A stretch of DNA of 11,937 nt from positions 1 through 11,937 of the forward strand of contig JALLOL010000058.1 of the NCBI GenBank assembly GCA_027717875.1, given 5' to 3'. The notes beneath the pieces were generated by a model. That model was not told where the DNA came from and made no database searches. It worked only from the letters and a program-made list of their open reading frames with translations. This DNA comes from Acidobacteria bacterium AH-259-L09. GTDB lineage: Bacteria; Acidobacteriota; UBA6911; RPQK01. Shown here in pieces: positions 1 through 5,815 of this stretch. A program made the position numbers and the translations under genes. Position 1 is the first letter of the stretch. The number at the start of each line of letters is the position of its first letter.

Positions 1-983
1 GCGGCCTGGCGACGTGGTAATACTCCTCGATGAATTCCTTGAGCAACCGTCTCAGGTGCCCTTCACTGAACACAATCACGTGATCCAGGAGTTCACGGCG
101 TAGGATCCCGACGTAGCGTTCTACGAATGGATTTTGCCAAGGACTTCGGTAAGCCGTTCTCACTTCCTGGATTCCCGTTGCCACCAGAAATCTGCCGACC
201 TCGTCTCCATAGATTCCATCATTGTCACGGAATAGGTAATCGGGCTGTGCTCCAAAGGGCATTGCCTCACGCAACTGCTGGATCACCCAAGCCATCGTGG
301 GATGAGCCGTCACCGCCACGTGTACGACTTGACGGCGGGCATGATTGAGCACCACAAAGACACAAAGGATTTGGAAACGAATCGTGGGTACGGTGAAAAA
401 ATCCATTCCCCAGGAGACGTCCATATGATTGCGCAGGAAGGTCAGCCAGCTCTGGGACTTCTTCGCTTTTCCTGGAGGCTTGACCATGGATTTCCGGATA
501 GTGTCCGCGCAGGGTGGATCCAAACCGAGCAGCACCAAATTCCCATAGATCCTTTCAGCACTCCACAGGAGATTTTCACGACTGAGTCTTCGGATCAGAG
601 CCTGCATCTCCTGAGAAATCGCAGGACGCCCTCCTTGGTGTCGAGATTTCCAGCGCCACCATTGGCGCAAGGCACTCTCATGCCATTTGAGAACCGTCTT
701 GGGCTGCATCAAGTCTGCCGCTGACTCCCATCCACTCCAAGCTGCTGATAGCAAGACCCACAGCAGGCGAAAAGCCGGATTAAACCGAGGACGGGGCCGT
801 TTCTTCTGCCGGATGCCTTCTTTGTAGAACGTGAGCTGACTTCGGACGGCAACCAGTTCGCATCCCAGTAAGGCTCGATTGGGAAAAAAAGGCTGACACA
901 AAGATCAGCGCATAGCTGAAGAGCTGCCTCCAGAATCGCAGGGATTCGAGAGCCTGGAGATAGAAGGTTTGGCATATTTTCAT
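1..983 (-). pseudogene. DDE transposase of IS copy 1; 5' part out of frame at a T7 run, 3' end cut by window edge
   Basis: This is an integrase-core (rve) transposase of the IS3/IS481-like kind that would cut and join the ends of its own element. From about 884 down to base 1 the minus strand is open. It has a basic linker (RQKKRPRPRF), a helix-turn-helix-like region and a complete catalytic triad: Asp in GMDFF (codon 401-403), Asp in FRDND (224-226) and Glu in FVERY (119-121). D2 and E are about 34 residues apart, close to the classical D,D(35)E. The N-terminal part (start ATG at 983) is in another frame. The two frames join only if the run of seven T on the minus strand (A7 at 884-890) is read as six. 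Copy 2 has the matching N-terminus in frame (ALLRPRATLVARVLAAES), so the shift is real, whether a mutation or programmed slippage. The C-terminus lies beyond the edge. Confidence 0.85.
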
Positions 984-1052
984 GCGCCAACATAACGGGA
1001 GCTGGGCAGGTGTTACAACCTTCCAAGGTGCTATCGGTAAAGGGATATCAAG

Positions 1053-1067
1053 TTTTTCAGGTGGACA
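1053..1067. repeat. Terminal inverted repeat, left end of IS copy 1
   Basis: The plus strand reads TTTTTCAGGTGGACA, which is TGTCCACCTGAAAAA on the minus strand. It differs at two positions from the perfect 15-bp repeats bounding the second copy. The outside sequence (1068 onward, minus strand) reads as a different protein that breaks off exactly here. Confidence 0.8.
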
Positions 1068-1160
1068 CCCATGCGGAGATTGATCGGCACCGCAATGGCG
1101 CCGGCCTTAACCACATCGACCACACGAAGGCTTTGAAGGCAACCTCAGCTTCACTCGTTC
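1068..1160 (-). pseudogene. Probable acyl-CoA synthetase (AMP-binding) remnant truncated by IS copy 1
   Basis: Reading the minus strand from about 1135 down to 1068 gives a short peptide ending VVKAGAIAVPINLRMG. It resembles the conserved stretch of AMP-forming acyl-CoA synthetases in which a segment like AxxKAGAxAVPINxRL follows the asparagine-containing motif. The match stops at the first base of the IS terminal repeat, as expected of an insertion into the gene. Upstream sequence in this frame runs into a stop, and a second frame gives plausible but weak similarity, so the fragment is also frameshifted or decayed. Only about 23 residues support the call. The family is recognised from motif memory, not from a search. 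Confidence 0.35.
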
Positions 1161-1767
1161 CCTGGTTGAAGGCTGGCGGGTTCGGGGGGCGTGTAGAAGC
1201 ATCGGACTTTTCCCGCGCGTGGCAATACCACCACGTGCTGCTGTGGAGTTTGAAAACGGGATGAGGCTTCTGGTGGATCAGAGGATGAAGTGGGAAGAGA
1301 TTACGTGCGTGTGTTTCTCAGTGTAGTTTTACACTCATTCCTGCCTTATTTGCTCTCTCACACCCGTAGGCCCAGCTCGGCCTGTTATGCTCATTATCCA
1401 GCCCGAAAAAACCTGTCTTCACCCGCTTTTCGAGCCGAGATAGACTAGCCTCAAAAAAGCAAAGTCCTATCTTATCGCCTCTTGGCTCCCTTTTTCAAAT
1501 CGTTCAATGGAGCTTCCTTACACGCGACCGGAATCGCTATCAAAAAATACAAGGGGATCAATTTTTTGAATGTTGGTCTCATCTTTGATTTCTCTCCTTG
1601 GCGTCTTTACCAGTTCAATCTTACACTTTGGGGCTACGCATGGGAGTGGAGCAGTCTAGCAGCTGGACAGAAACGCAGGGGTCTACCCGCTGGCTTGGCG
1701 ATTTCCATTGCCTTTAACCCCCTGAAGGTCTACCATCTACAAAAAGTCCCGTGGGGAGGAGACGCAG
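1161..1767. other. Intergenic stretch without a recognisable gene
   Basis: No open frame here gives a convincing protein on either strand. A small hairpin (GTGTA/TACAC with a GTTT loop) sits at 1321-1334. The rest is plain mixed-composition DNA leading to the kinase remnant. It may contain decayed sequence related to the acyl-CoA synthetase remnant on the left, or the old promoter of the kinase, but I cannot point to either with confidence. Confidence 0.5.
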
Positions 1768-2068
1768 GTGCTCGGCAAAACCATCAGCCATTACAAGATC
1801 TTAGAGAAGCCCGGCGAAGGAGGCATGGGAGAAGTCTTTCTGGCCGAGGACACTTCACTGGATCGCAAAGTCGTCCTGAAATTCCTGCCCGACTTCATGC
1901 AGCAAGATCCCACGGCTTTGAAAGCGCTTTCTCAGAGAAGCCAAGTCCGCTGCTGCATTGGACCACCCCTATATCTGCCACATTCATGAGGTGGGGGAGA
2001 AAAGCAAGACAAATCCTTCATCTCCATGGAGGTACGTGAAAGGAGAGACCTTGAAGGACGCTTTATGA
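1768..2068 (+). pseudogene. N-terminal fragment of a PknB-type Ser/Thr protein kinase, frameshifted and truncated
   Basis: The start is GTG 1768, with a good ribosome binding site GGAGGA at 1755-1760 seven bases upstream. The first 50 residues are a typical bacterial Hanks-type kinase N-lobe: ISHYKILEKPGEGGMGEVF carries the glycine-rich loop, and VVLKFLP carries the ATP-binding lysine (about residue 38). Near 1918 the frame shifts by one: the kinase continues in the next frame as KRFLREAKSAAALDHPYICHIHEVGEKSK. A second slip follows (DKSFISME) and a third returns to YVKGETLKD. The sequence then ends at a junction near 2061-2068. The catalytic loop and activation segment are absent, so this is a dead fragment. 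In intact relatives the kinase domain is followed by a TolB-like/TPR or beta-propeller region. A TolB-like fragment of that type lies at 3575-3725. Confidence 0.82.
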
Positions 2069-2351
2069 GCCCTCTGTCAGAAGCGCCAAAGAATATGTAG
2101 AACTGGCGCAGATGGCCAATGGACCTATCCCGCAGCCTGTCAGTTTTTTATACATCTGGGGAAAGGCCCTGAAAGAGTTTGAAGACGTGGCTCCGGATGT
2201 CAAAATCATCAATTTGGAGACCAGTGTAACGGCAAGTGACGATTACTGGCGGGGCAAAGGCGTTAATTACAGGATGCATCCGAAAAATATTCGGTGTCTG
2301 ACCGCCGCCGGAAGGTTAGGGAAATATCGGGGTAAAATCATTGCAGTTTGA
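2061..2351 (+). pseudogene. CapA-like (poly-gamma-glutamate synthesis type) protein fragment
   Basis: In this frame the sequence runs YEPSVRSAKEYVELAQ, then ANGPIPQPVSFLYIWG, then VAPDVKIINLETSVT, then YRMHPKNIRCLTAA. This matches an internal segment of CapA-family proteins (metallophosphoesterase-like fold), where the INLE motif is a hallmark. Both the N-terminal metal-binding part and the C-terminal half are missing. Similarity ends at about 2316, and an unrelated tail runs to the stop at 2349-2351. Its left edge overlaps the end of the kinase fragment in another frame (kinase TLKDAL, CapA TLYEPSV), so the two old genes are joined by a rearrangement within a few bases. There is no ribosome binding site or plausible start. 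An ATG at 2112 exists, but expression as a 79-residue protein is unlikely to be meaningful. Confidence 0.7.
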
Positions 2352-2435
2352 ACTCGCGAGTGTGGTGTATCGTCTTCTCTAAAAGGGAAACGGCATGAGA
2401 GTGCCAGATTTTACCAAAAGCCCTTGGATTCGTTA

Positions 2436-2470
2436 TTTCAAAAGATAGAAGCAAAACTAGATAAAATCTA
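2436..2470 (+). promoter_or_regulatory. Possible promoter/operator of the SEC-C gene
   Basis: AT-rich DNA ahead of the SEC-C gene contains TTTCAA (2436-2441), a 16-bp spacer, and TAGATA (2458-2463). The second hexamer lies inside the small inverted repeat TAGAT-AAA-ATCTA (2458-2470). The match to a sigma-70 promoter is only fair, and AT-rich DNA produces such matches by chance. The gene start at 2502 is about 38 bases downstream, a sensible distance. Confidence 0.3.
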
Positions 2471-2501
2471 TCATTCAAAAAACTAAGACAAAAGGTCAAC
2501 T

Positions 2502-3476
2502 ATGGGCGCTATATCATCAAAACTTAAAAAGAGATTTTCACAATTACAGAACCGAAAAATAGTCAAAATTTCTGAAATGTCCAATGCTAAAAAAATGTCT
2601 GCCGAAGCCCAAAAGACAATTAACACTTTTGATGAACTCATAGCTAAAGGCTATGATCCTGTTCATGCGGTGTATGTGAATACTCAAAATCTACTCTCAT
2701 TGTTCGCTGAGCAATTCTCAGTGCTGCCAGAAATGGAAATATTCCATGACATCATGGAAAAAGCTGAAGATATGTACTGCCCAAGTGGACCACCAATGAG
2801 TCCATTGACTGGTTCCTATTATACGTTGTGGGCTTTCTCTGACTTCAGGTTTGGTAAAGATAAAGAGTCCATTACCAGTTGTTTTATCGATTTAGCTGAC
2901 ATCATTCGATTCAGCCCAATGAATAAAGAGGCGGCTATTTTGCTAGATCAGTCAAGGATGGGCTTGTACGAACACAGTGGTATCGATGGAAAATTGATTG
3001 TACTAAAGGAACTGTTGACTAAAAAAGTTCATAAATGCTTATGTCCATCTGGCTATCACGGACGAAAAGGTGAGTTGTGGTATGTGCGTTTGGCTGACAC
3101 TCCAATGGCCAATTTGGCTTATTCAATTGTATTAACCACACCTTATATTTTGGTCGAAATGCCAAAAATAGCATGGATTGACTATTTTGAAAGAAACTTA
3201 ATTACGACAACTACGGTGGGTATGGAAAATCGTCTCCATCGGTTAATGAAGTTTGGAAAATCATGGAACTACTGGAATGAATATGTCTTTCAAGCTTATG
3301 TGAATCATCGAAGTGATGTCATATATTTGACTGGAATTCCAGATTTACCAAAAACTTTGCCTCATGCTCCAGATGAGTTGAAGGAATCAAATGGTGTGGG
3401 AAGAAATCAGCTATGCCCTTGTGGGAGTGGAAAGAAATATAAACGGTGTTGTCTTGGTATTACAGCAACAGTGTAA
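2502..3476 (+). CDS. SEC-C zinc-motif protein of unknown function (324 aa)
   Basis: The C-terminus is a clear SEC-C motif: GRNQLCPCGSGKKYKRCC, with Cys305, Cys307, Cys316 and Cys317. This is the short zinc-binding module found at the end of SecA and on many unrelated proteins. The preceding ~290 residues match no family I recognise. They are soluble, with no signal peptide or membrane span, a basic first ~20 residues (KLKKRF), aromatic-rich central segments (GSYYTLWAFSDFRFGKD), and a second Cys-Pro-Ser-Gly stretch (CLCPSG) in the middle. The start at ATG 2502 has a weak AAAGG about 8 bases upstream. The reading frame is intact, although its neighbours on both sides are pseudogenes. It is far richer in A+T than the rest of the window, which suggests recent acquisition from another source. 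In SecA the motif contacts SecB and the ribosome; what it binds here is unknown. Confidence 0.85.
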   Translation: MGAISSKLKKRFSQLQNRKIVKISEMSNAKKMSAEAQKTINTFDELIAKGYDPVHAVYVNTQNLLSLFAEQFSVLPEMEIFHDIMEKAEDMYCPSGPPMSPLTGSYYTLWAFSDFRFGKDKESITSCFIDLADIIRFSPMNKEAAILLDQSRMGLYEHSGIDGKLIVLKELLTKKVHKCLCPSGYHGRKGELWYVRLADTPMANLAYSIVLTTPYILVEMPKIAWIDYFERNLITTTTVGMENRLHRLMKFGKSWNYWNEYVFQAYVNHRSDVIYLTGIPDLPKTLPHAPDELKESNGVGRNQLCPCGSGKKYKRCCLGITATV

Positions 3477-3525
3477 AACATTATCTTTCAGGCACCATCT
3501 GATTTCTTATTAGCAAATAGGTTGC

Positions 3526-3555
3526 CGATTATTAACAAACCAAACCGAATAATCG
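3526..3555. repeat. 8-bp perfect inverted repeat downstream of the SEC-C gene
   Basis: CGATTATT (3526-3533) and AATAATCG (3548-3555) are separated by 14 bases. There is no T-tract after the right arm, so it is not a classical intrinsic terminator. It lies about 50 bases after the SEC-C stop and just before the end of the AT-rich island. It could be a weak terminator or a relic of the island's boundary. Confidence 0.45.
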
Positions 3556-3574
3556 TCAAGCAATTGAAAATTAG

Positions 3575-3725
3575 AGGACCTCTTTTCTGAAGGTCATTGC
3601 GAGAACCTCCGCCACACGTTACAAAGGCAGTGACAAGAGCTTGAAGGAGATCGGTGAGGAACTGGGTGTTGCCACGATTCTGGAAGGGAGCGTACGGAAA
3701 GCGAATGACCGTGTTCGGATTGTCG
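3575..3725 (+). pseudogene. TolB-like/adenylate-cyclase-type output domain fragment of a kinase protein
   Basis: The frame reads LKVIARTSATRYKGSDKSLK, then EIGEELGVATILEGSVRK, then ANDRVRIV. This is the conserved block found after the kinase (or adenylate cyclase) domain in large signalling proteins with a TolB-N-like domain and TPR repeats. The family normally continues with AQLIDA or similar after VRIV. Here it stops at base 3725, immediately before the IS terminal repeat that begins at 3726, so the IS inserted into this sequence. There is no start codon or ribosome binding site, and a stop lies just upstream (3572-3574). It may derive from the same ancestral gene as the kinase N-terminus at 1768 or from a paralogue. 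No downstream continuation is visible on the far side of the IS. Confidence 0.75.
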
Positions 3726-3740
3726 TGTCCCCCCGAAAAA
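3726..3740. repeat. Terminal inverted repeat, left end of IS copy 2
   Basis: TGTCCCCCCGAAAAA is perfectly inverted at 4782-4796. The preceding sequence is the TolB-like coding remnant, which breaks off at this base. Confidence 0.88.
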
Positions 3741-3813
3741 TATTGTCCACCTTGTACAGCAACGACTTACAGAATCCTTGAGTAGGTGCTCATGGCCTCG
3801 TATCCTGCGGACC

Positions 3814-4573
3814 ATGAGCATCAGGACCCGCCTCTTTCCGCCCATCCTCAGGACAATTTCTACACTCAAGGAAGCTGCAGGATACCTCTTCACGTGTCTA
3901 TGGGCTCTTCTTAGACCAAGGGCGACTTTGGTGGCACGAGTACTGGCCGCAGAAAGCTAGTTGGCCATGTGTAAACGTCGGATAACGGAGAAGAATCAGC
4001 CAAGACCCAGATTCACCCAGGCTTTCCGGCTGCTGTGGGTGTTGCTCTCGAGGGTGTGGGATCCATGGCATCAAGTGGCGCATCTCATGCGGCCTGCGAC
4101 GGTCAAGAGATGGCACACGAGAGCGTTTCGTCTCTACTGGCGTAGGAAGTCGGGAGGGCGGCGTGGCCGGCCACCCATAGCGAAGGAGATGCGGAATATG
4201 ATTCGTAAGCTGAGCAGAGGGAATCCTTTGTGGAGTGCTGAGAGAATCAGGGATACCTTGCGATTGCTCGGCTATGATCCTCCTTGCAGCGACACCATCC
4301 GCAAGTACATGGTCTCCTTATATAGAAAGGTTTGTTGGCACGGTACGCCGGGAGCTCCTCGATCACCTCATTGTGCTCAGTGAAAGGCACCTGAACCGTT
4401 TGCTCAGGGAATACATCGAGCAGTACTACCATACCGGGAGGCCCCATCAGGGACTGAGCGGTCACACCCCCGTTGCCACCAAAAAGCCCGGGATGGTTAA
4501 TGGGCCAACCAAGCTGATGGCGTTTCCGGTCTGCGGCGGACTGCACCATCGTTACGAACGTGTGGCGGCGTAG
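3814..4573 (+). pseudogene. Transposase of IS copy 2; nonsense codon plus internal deletion and frameshift
   Basis: The start is placed at ATG 3814 (MSIRTRLFPPILRTI). This is 88 bp from the IS end, matching the 84 bp seen in copy 1. The N-terminal segment LLRPRATLVARVLAAES ends in TAG at 3958-3960, where copy 1 has CAG (SQL), so one C-to-T change created the stop. The frame then continues through MCKRRITEK, FRLLWVLLS and GRRGRPPIAKEM to DTIRKYMVS. Near 4315-4323 it jumps, in another frame, to YIERFVGTVRREL and runs to the stop at 4571-4573. The deleted ~355 bp removed both catalytic aspartates, leaving only the glutamate region (IERF). The protein cannot be catalytic. The residual C-terminus, after YYHTGRPHQGLSGHTPV, shows what copy 1 must look like beyond the window edge. 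Confidence 0.87.
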
Positions 4574-4781
4574 GACGCACACACTGCCGCTTTGTTCCCT
4601 CGACAATCCGTCCAGCACAGGAAAGGTTTGGGCATCGGCAATCTTCAACCGCCAGAAACAAACCTCTGCGCTGATCCTTGGCCGTCGTTCCTTTGTACTA
4701 GCCGGAGAAAAAACACTCAAATAGGCTTGTCCAGAGGTAGCCTGAGCTTGTGCGCACGCCCTTTCTTCTAGTCGGATGGAG

Positions 4782-4796
4782 TTTTTCGGGGGGACA
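4782..4796. repeat. Terminal inverted repeat, right end of IS copy 2
   Basis: TTTTTCGGGGGGACA is the exact reverse complement of 3726-3740. The regulatory region of the toxin-antitoxin operon begins about 40 bp further on. Confidence 0.88.
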
Positions 4797-4833
4797 CCCC
4801 TCAAGCCGATTGGCATCGCTGCGGGCCTGCGCT

Positions 4834-4954
4834 GGTTGCATCTTGTTGTGTTAGTTAGCGATTCACTAACGATACTTCAGAGAAGCAACCTCGTCCGGTT
4901 GCATCCTTGCCTAATTGTTAGTAAAATCCAAACGAAGCCGGGGTAGGTGCAACC
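4834..4954. promoter_or_regulatory. Two tandem nested inverted-repeat units upstream of abiEi (probable AbiEi operator)
   Basis: Unit A (4834-4890, 57 bp) has outer arms GGTTGC (4834-4839) and GCAACC (4885-4890). Inside are GTTAGT (4850-4855) and ACTAAC (4865-4870). Unit B (4897-4954, 58 bp) has outer arms GGTTGCA (4897-4903) and TGCAACC (4948-4954), and inside CTAA (4911-4914) and TTAG (4918-4921). The units are 6 bp apart, and both start with GGTTGCATC. Known AbiEi antitoxins repress their own operon by binding paired inverted repeats at the promoter, so this is the expected place and architecture; the specific motif is read only from this sequence. The last arm ends directly before the start codon, so bound protein would cover promoter, ribosome binding site and start. 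Confidence 0.68.
4899..4927 (+). promoter_or_regulatory. Probable promoter of the abiE operon
   Basis: TTGCAT (4899-4904) is followed, after exactly 17 bp, by TAAAAT (4922-4927). The -10 hexamer differs from TATAAT at one position; the -35 is weaker. It lies wholly inside operator unit B, so repressor binding would block it. Predicted transcription would begin about 20 bases ahead of the abiEi start at 4955, giving a short leader. Confidence 0.55.
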
Positions 4955-5815
4955 ATGGAACGGACTCTCTCTCAGAACGAGGCCAAGGTGGTCCTCGACC
5001 TCCATTGGCGGGGGCAGAAGACCGTCACCCTCGCCGAGATCCGCCAGGCGCTCGGTGCCTCGGACAGCTACGCCCGCTACCTGGCCCATCGGCTCGTGAA
5101 GAAGGGCTGGCTCGAACGGCTCCGGCCGGGGCTCTACCAGATCGTCCCCCCCGACCGAGGCCGGGAGGGGGTGCCGGACCTGCACCCGCTTACCGCCGGG
5201 GCGGCTCTCGTCTCTCCATACTTCTTCTCCTTCGGCACCGCGTGCACGCACCATGGGCTGACCGAGCAGGTGTTTGCCGAGGTGTACCTGGCCTGCCTGG
5301 AGCGCCGCCGACCCGAGGTCGTCCGCGGCAAGCGCTACGTGTTCGTCACGCTCCCGGAGCGCCTGTTCTTCGGGTTCAAGGAGACCCTGGTGCTGGGGCA
5401 GCCGGTCCAGATGGCGACGCTCGAGCGCGCGCTGCTGGACGCCATCGCCAGGCCGCGCTACGCCGGCGGCATAGGGGAGGTGTCGCGCATCGCCGCTCGA
5501 GCCGGCAGCCCAGTGTCCTGGGAGCAGCTGCTCGAACTCGCCGAGCGCTGGCATGAGTCCGCGCCCGTGCAGCGCCTCGGCTACTGGCTCAATCTGCATC
5601 AGGCACCGATGCCACCAGAAATACGGGAGCGGCTGATTGGGCTCACTCGAGCAAAGAGCAAAGTCATGCTCGGGCCACGGCGGCGGTGGGGTACCTCGGG
5701 CAAGCTCGTCAGCCCCTGGAACGTCCTCGAGAATGTCCCGCGAGACATCCTGGTCCCCAAGGAGGAGCGCCCCCGGCGCCGCGTCACCTTTCCCAGGTCG
5801 GAGACGAGCCAGTGA
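4955..5815 (+). CDS. abiEi: AbiEi-type antitoxin and transcriptional repressor (type IV toxin-antitoxin)
   Basis: This 286-residue protein has a winged-helix N-terminus. A helix-turn-helix lies at about residues 8-50 (LSQNEAKVV, then AEIRQALGASDSYARYLAHR, then LVKKGW), followed by the wing LRPGLYQIVP. This is the hallmark of AbiEi antitoxins. The C-terminal domain follows, with PYFFSFGTACTHHGL, KRYVFVTLPERLFFGFKE and ATLERALLDAIARP; the last is the conserved E-R-x-L-D-A segment. AbiEi antagonises the toxin without a stable complex (type IV) and represses the operon through its winged helix. ATG 4955 has only a weak GGTAGG ribosome site. The stop TGA (5813-5815) overlaps the GTG start of the toxin gene, so translation is probably coupled. 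GC content is much higher than in the region to the left, which fits independent acquisition as a defence or plasmid-stability cassette. Confidence 0.88.
   Translation: MERTLSQNEAKVVLDLHWRGQKTVTLAEIRQALGASDSYARYLAHRLVKKGWLERLRPGLYQIVPPDRGREGVPDLHPLTAGAALVSPYFFSFGTACTHHGLTEQVFAEVYLACLERRRPEVVRGKRYVFVTLPERLFFGFKETLVLGQPVQMATLERALLDAIARPRYAGGIGEVSRIAARAGSPVSWEQLLELAERWHESAPVQRLGYWLNLHQAPMPPEIRERLIGLTRAKSKVMLGPRRRWGTSGKLVSPWNVLENVPRDILVPKEERPRRRVTFPRSETSQ

Larger units (their letters stand above)
1..1067 (-). mobile_element. Insertion sequence copy 1 (rve/DDE family), partial, continues beyond left edge
   Basis: The element is read on the minus strand. Its 5' end is set at 1067, where the minus strand reads TGTCCACCTGAAAAA. 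This matches at 13 of 15 positions the terminal repeat TGTCCCCCCGAAAAA found at both ends of the related copy at 3726-4796. The distance from this end to the transposase start is 84 bp here and 88 bp in the other copy, which supports both the end and the start choice. The 3' end lies outside the window. By comparison with copy 2, about 360 bp are missing, so the intact element would be about 1.4 kb. No target duplication can be tested because one flank is absent. Confidence 0.82.
3726..4796 (+). mobile_element. Insertion sequence copy 2, bounded by perfect 15-bp inverted repeats, internally deleted
   Basis: The left end TGTCCCCCCGAAAAA (3726-3740) is the exact reverse complement of the right end TTTTTCGGGGGGACA (4782-4796), and the match extends one base further outward on each side. 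The ends follow the TGT...ACA pattern. The element is 1071 bp. Alignment with copy 1 shows about 355 bp missing from the transposase gene, giving an ancestral size of about 1.4 kb. The flanks (left TGTCG, right CCCCT) show no target duplication, so one side has probably been rearranged since insertion. About 210 bp between the transposase stop (4573) and the right repeat hold no recognisable gene. The ends look intact, so it could in principle be moved by a transposase supplied in trans. Confidence 0.88.

Noticed and set aside
302..724. Plus-strand open frame of 140 codons
   Set aside because: It is the shadow of the minus-strand transposase, which has clear DDE motifs; its own translation resembles nothing.
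1010..1264. Plus-strand open frame of 84 codons
   Set aside because: It crosses the IS end, has no ribosome binding site, and lies opposite the better-supported acyl-CoA synthetase remnant.
1321..1334. Small hairpin GTGTA/TACAC
   Set aside because: A five-base-pair stem is expected by chance and no gene end lies next to it.
1482..2039. Plus-strand open frame of 185 codons overlapping the kinase fragment
   Set aside because: Its second half is an out-of-frame reading of the kinase, and its first half has no recognisable features or ribosome site.
4247..4816. Minus-strand open frame of 189 codons across IS copy 2
   Set aside because: It runs across the right terminal repeat and is antisense to the transposase C-terminus; no family character.
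4877..5599. Minus-strand open frame of 240 codons opposite abiEi
   Set aside because: It is a typical GC-rich antisense shadow with low-complexity composition; abiEi on the other strand has a family match.
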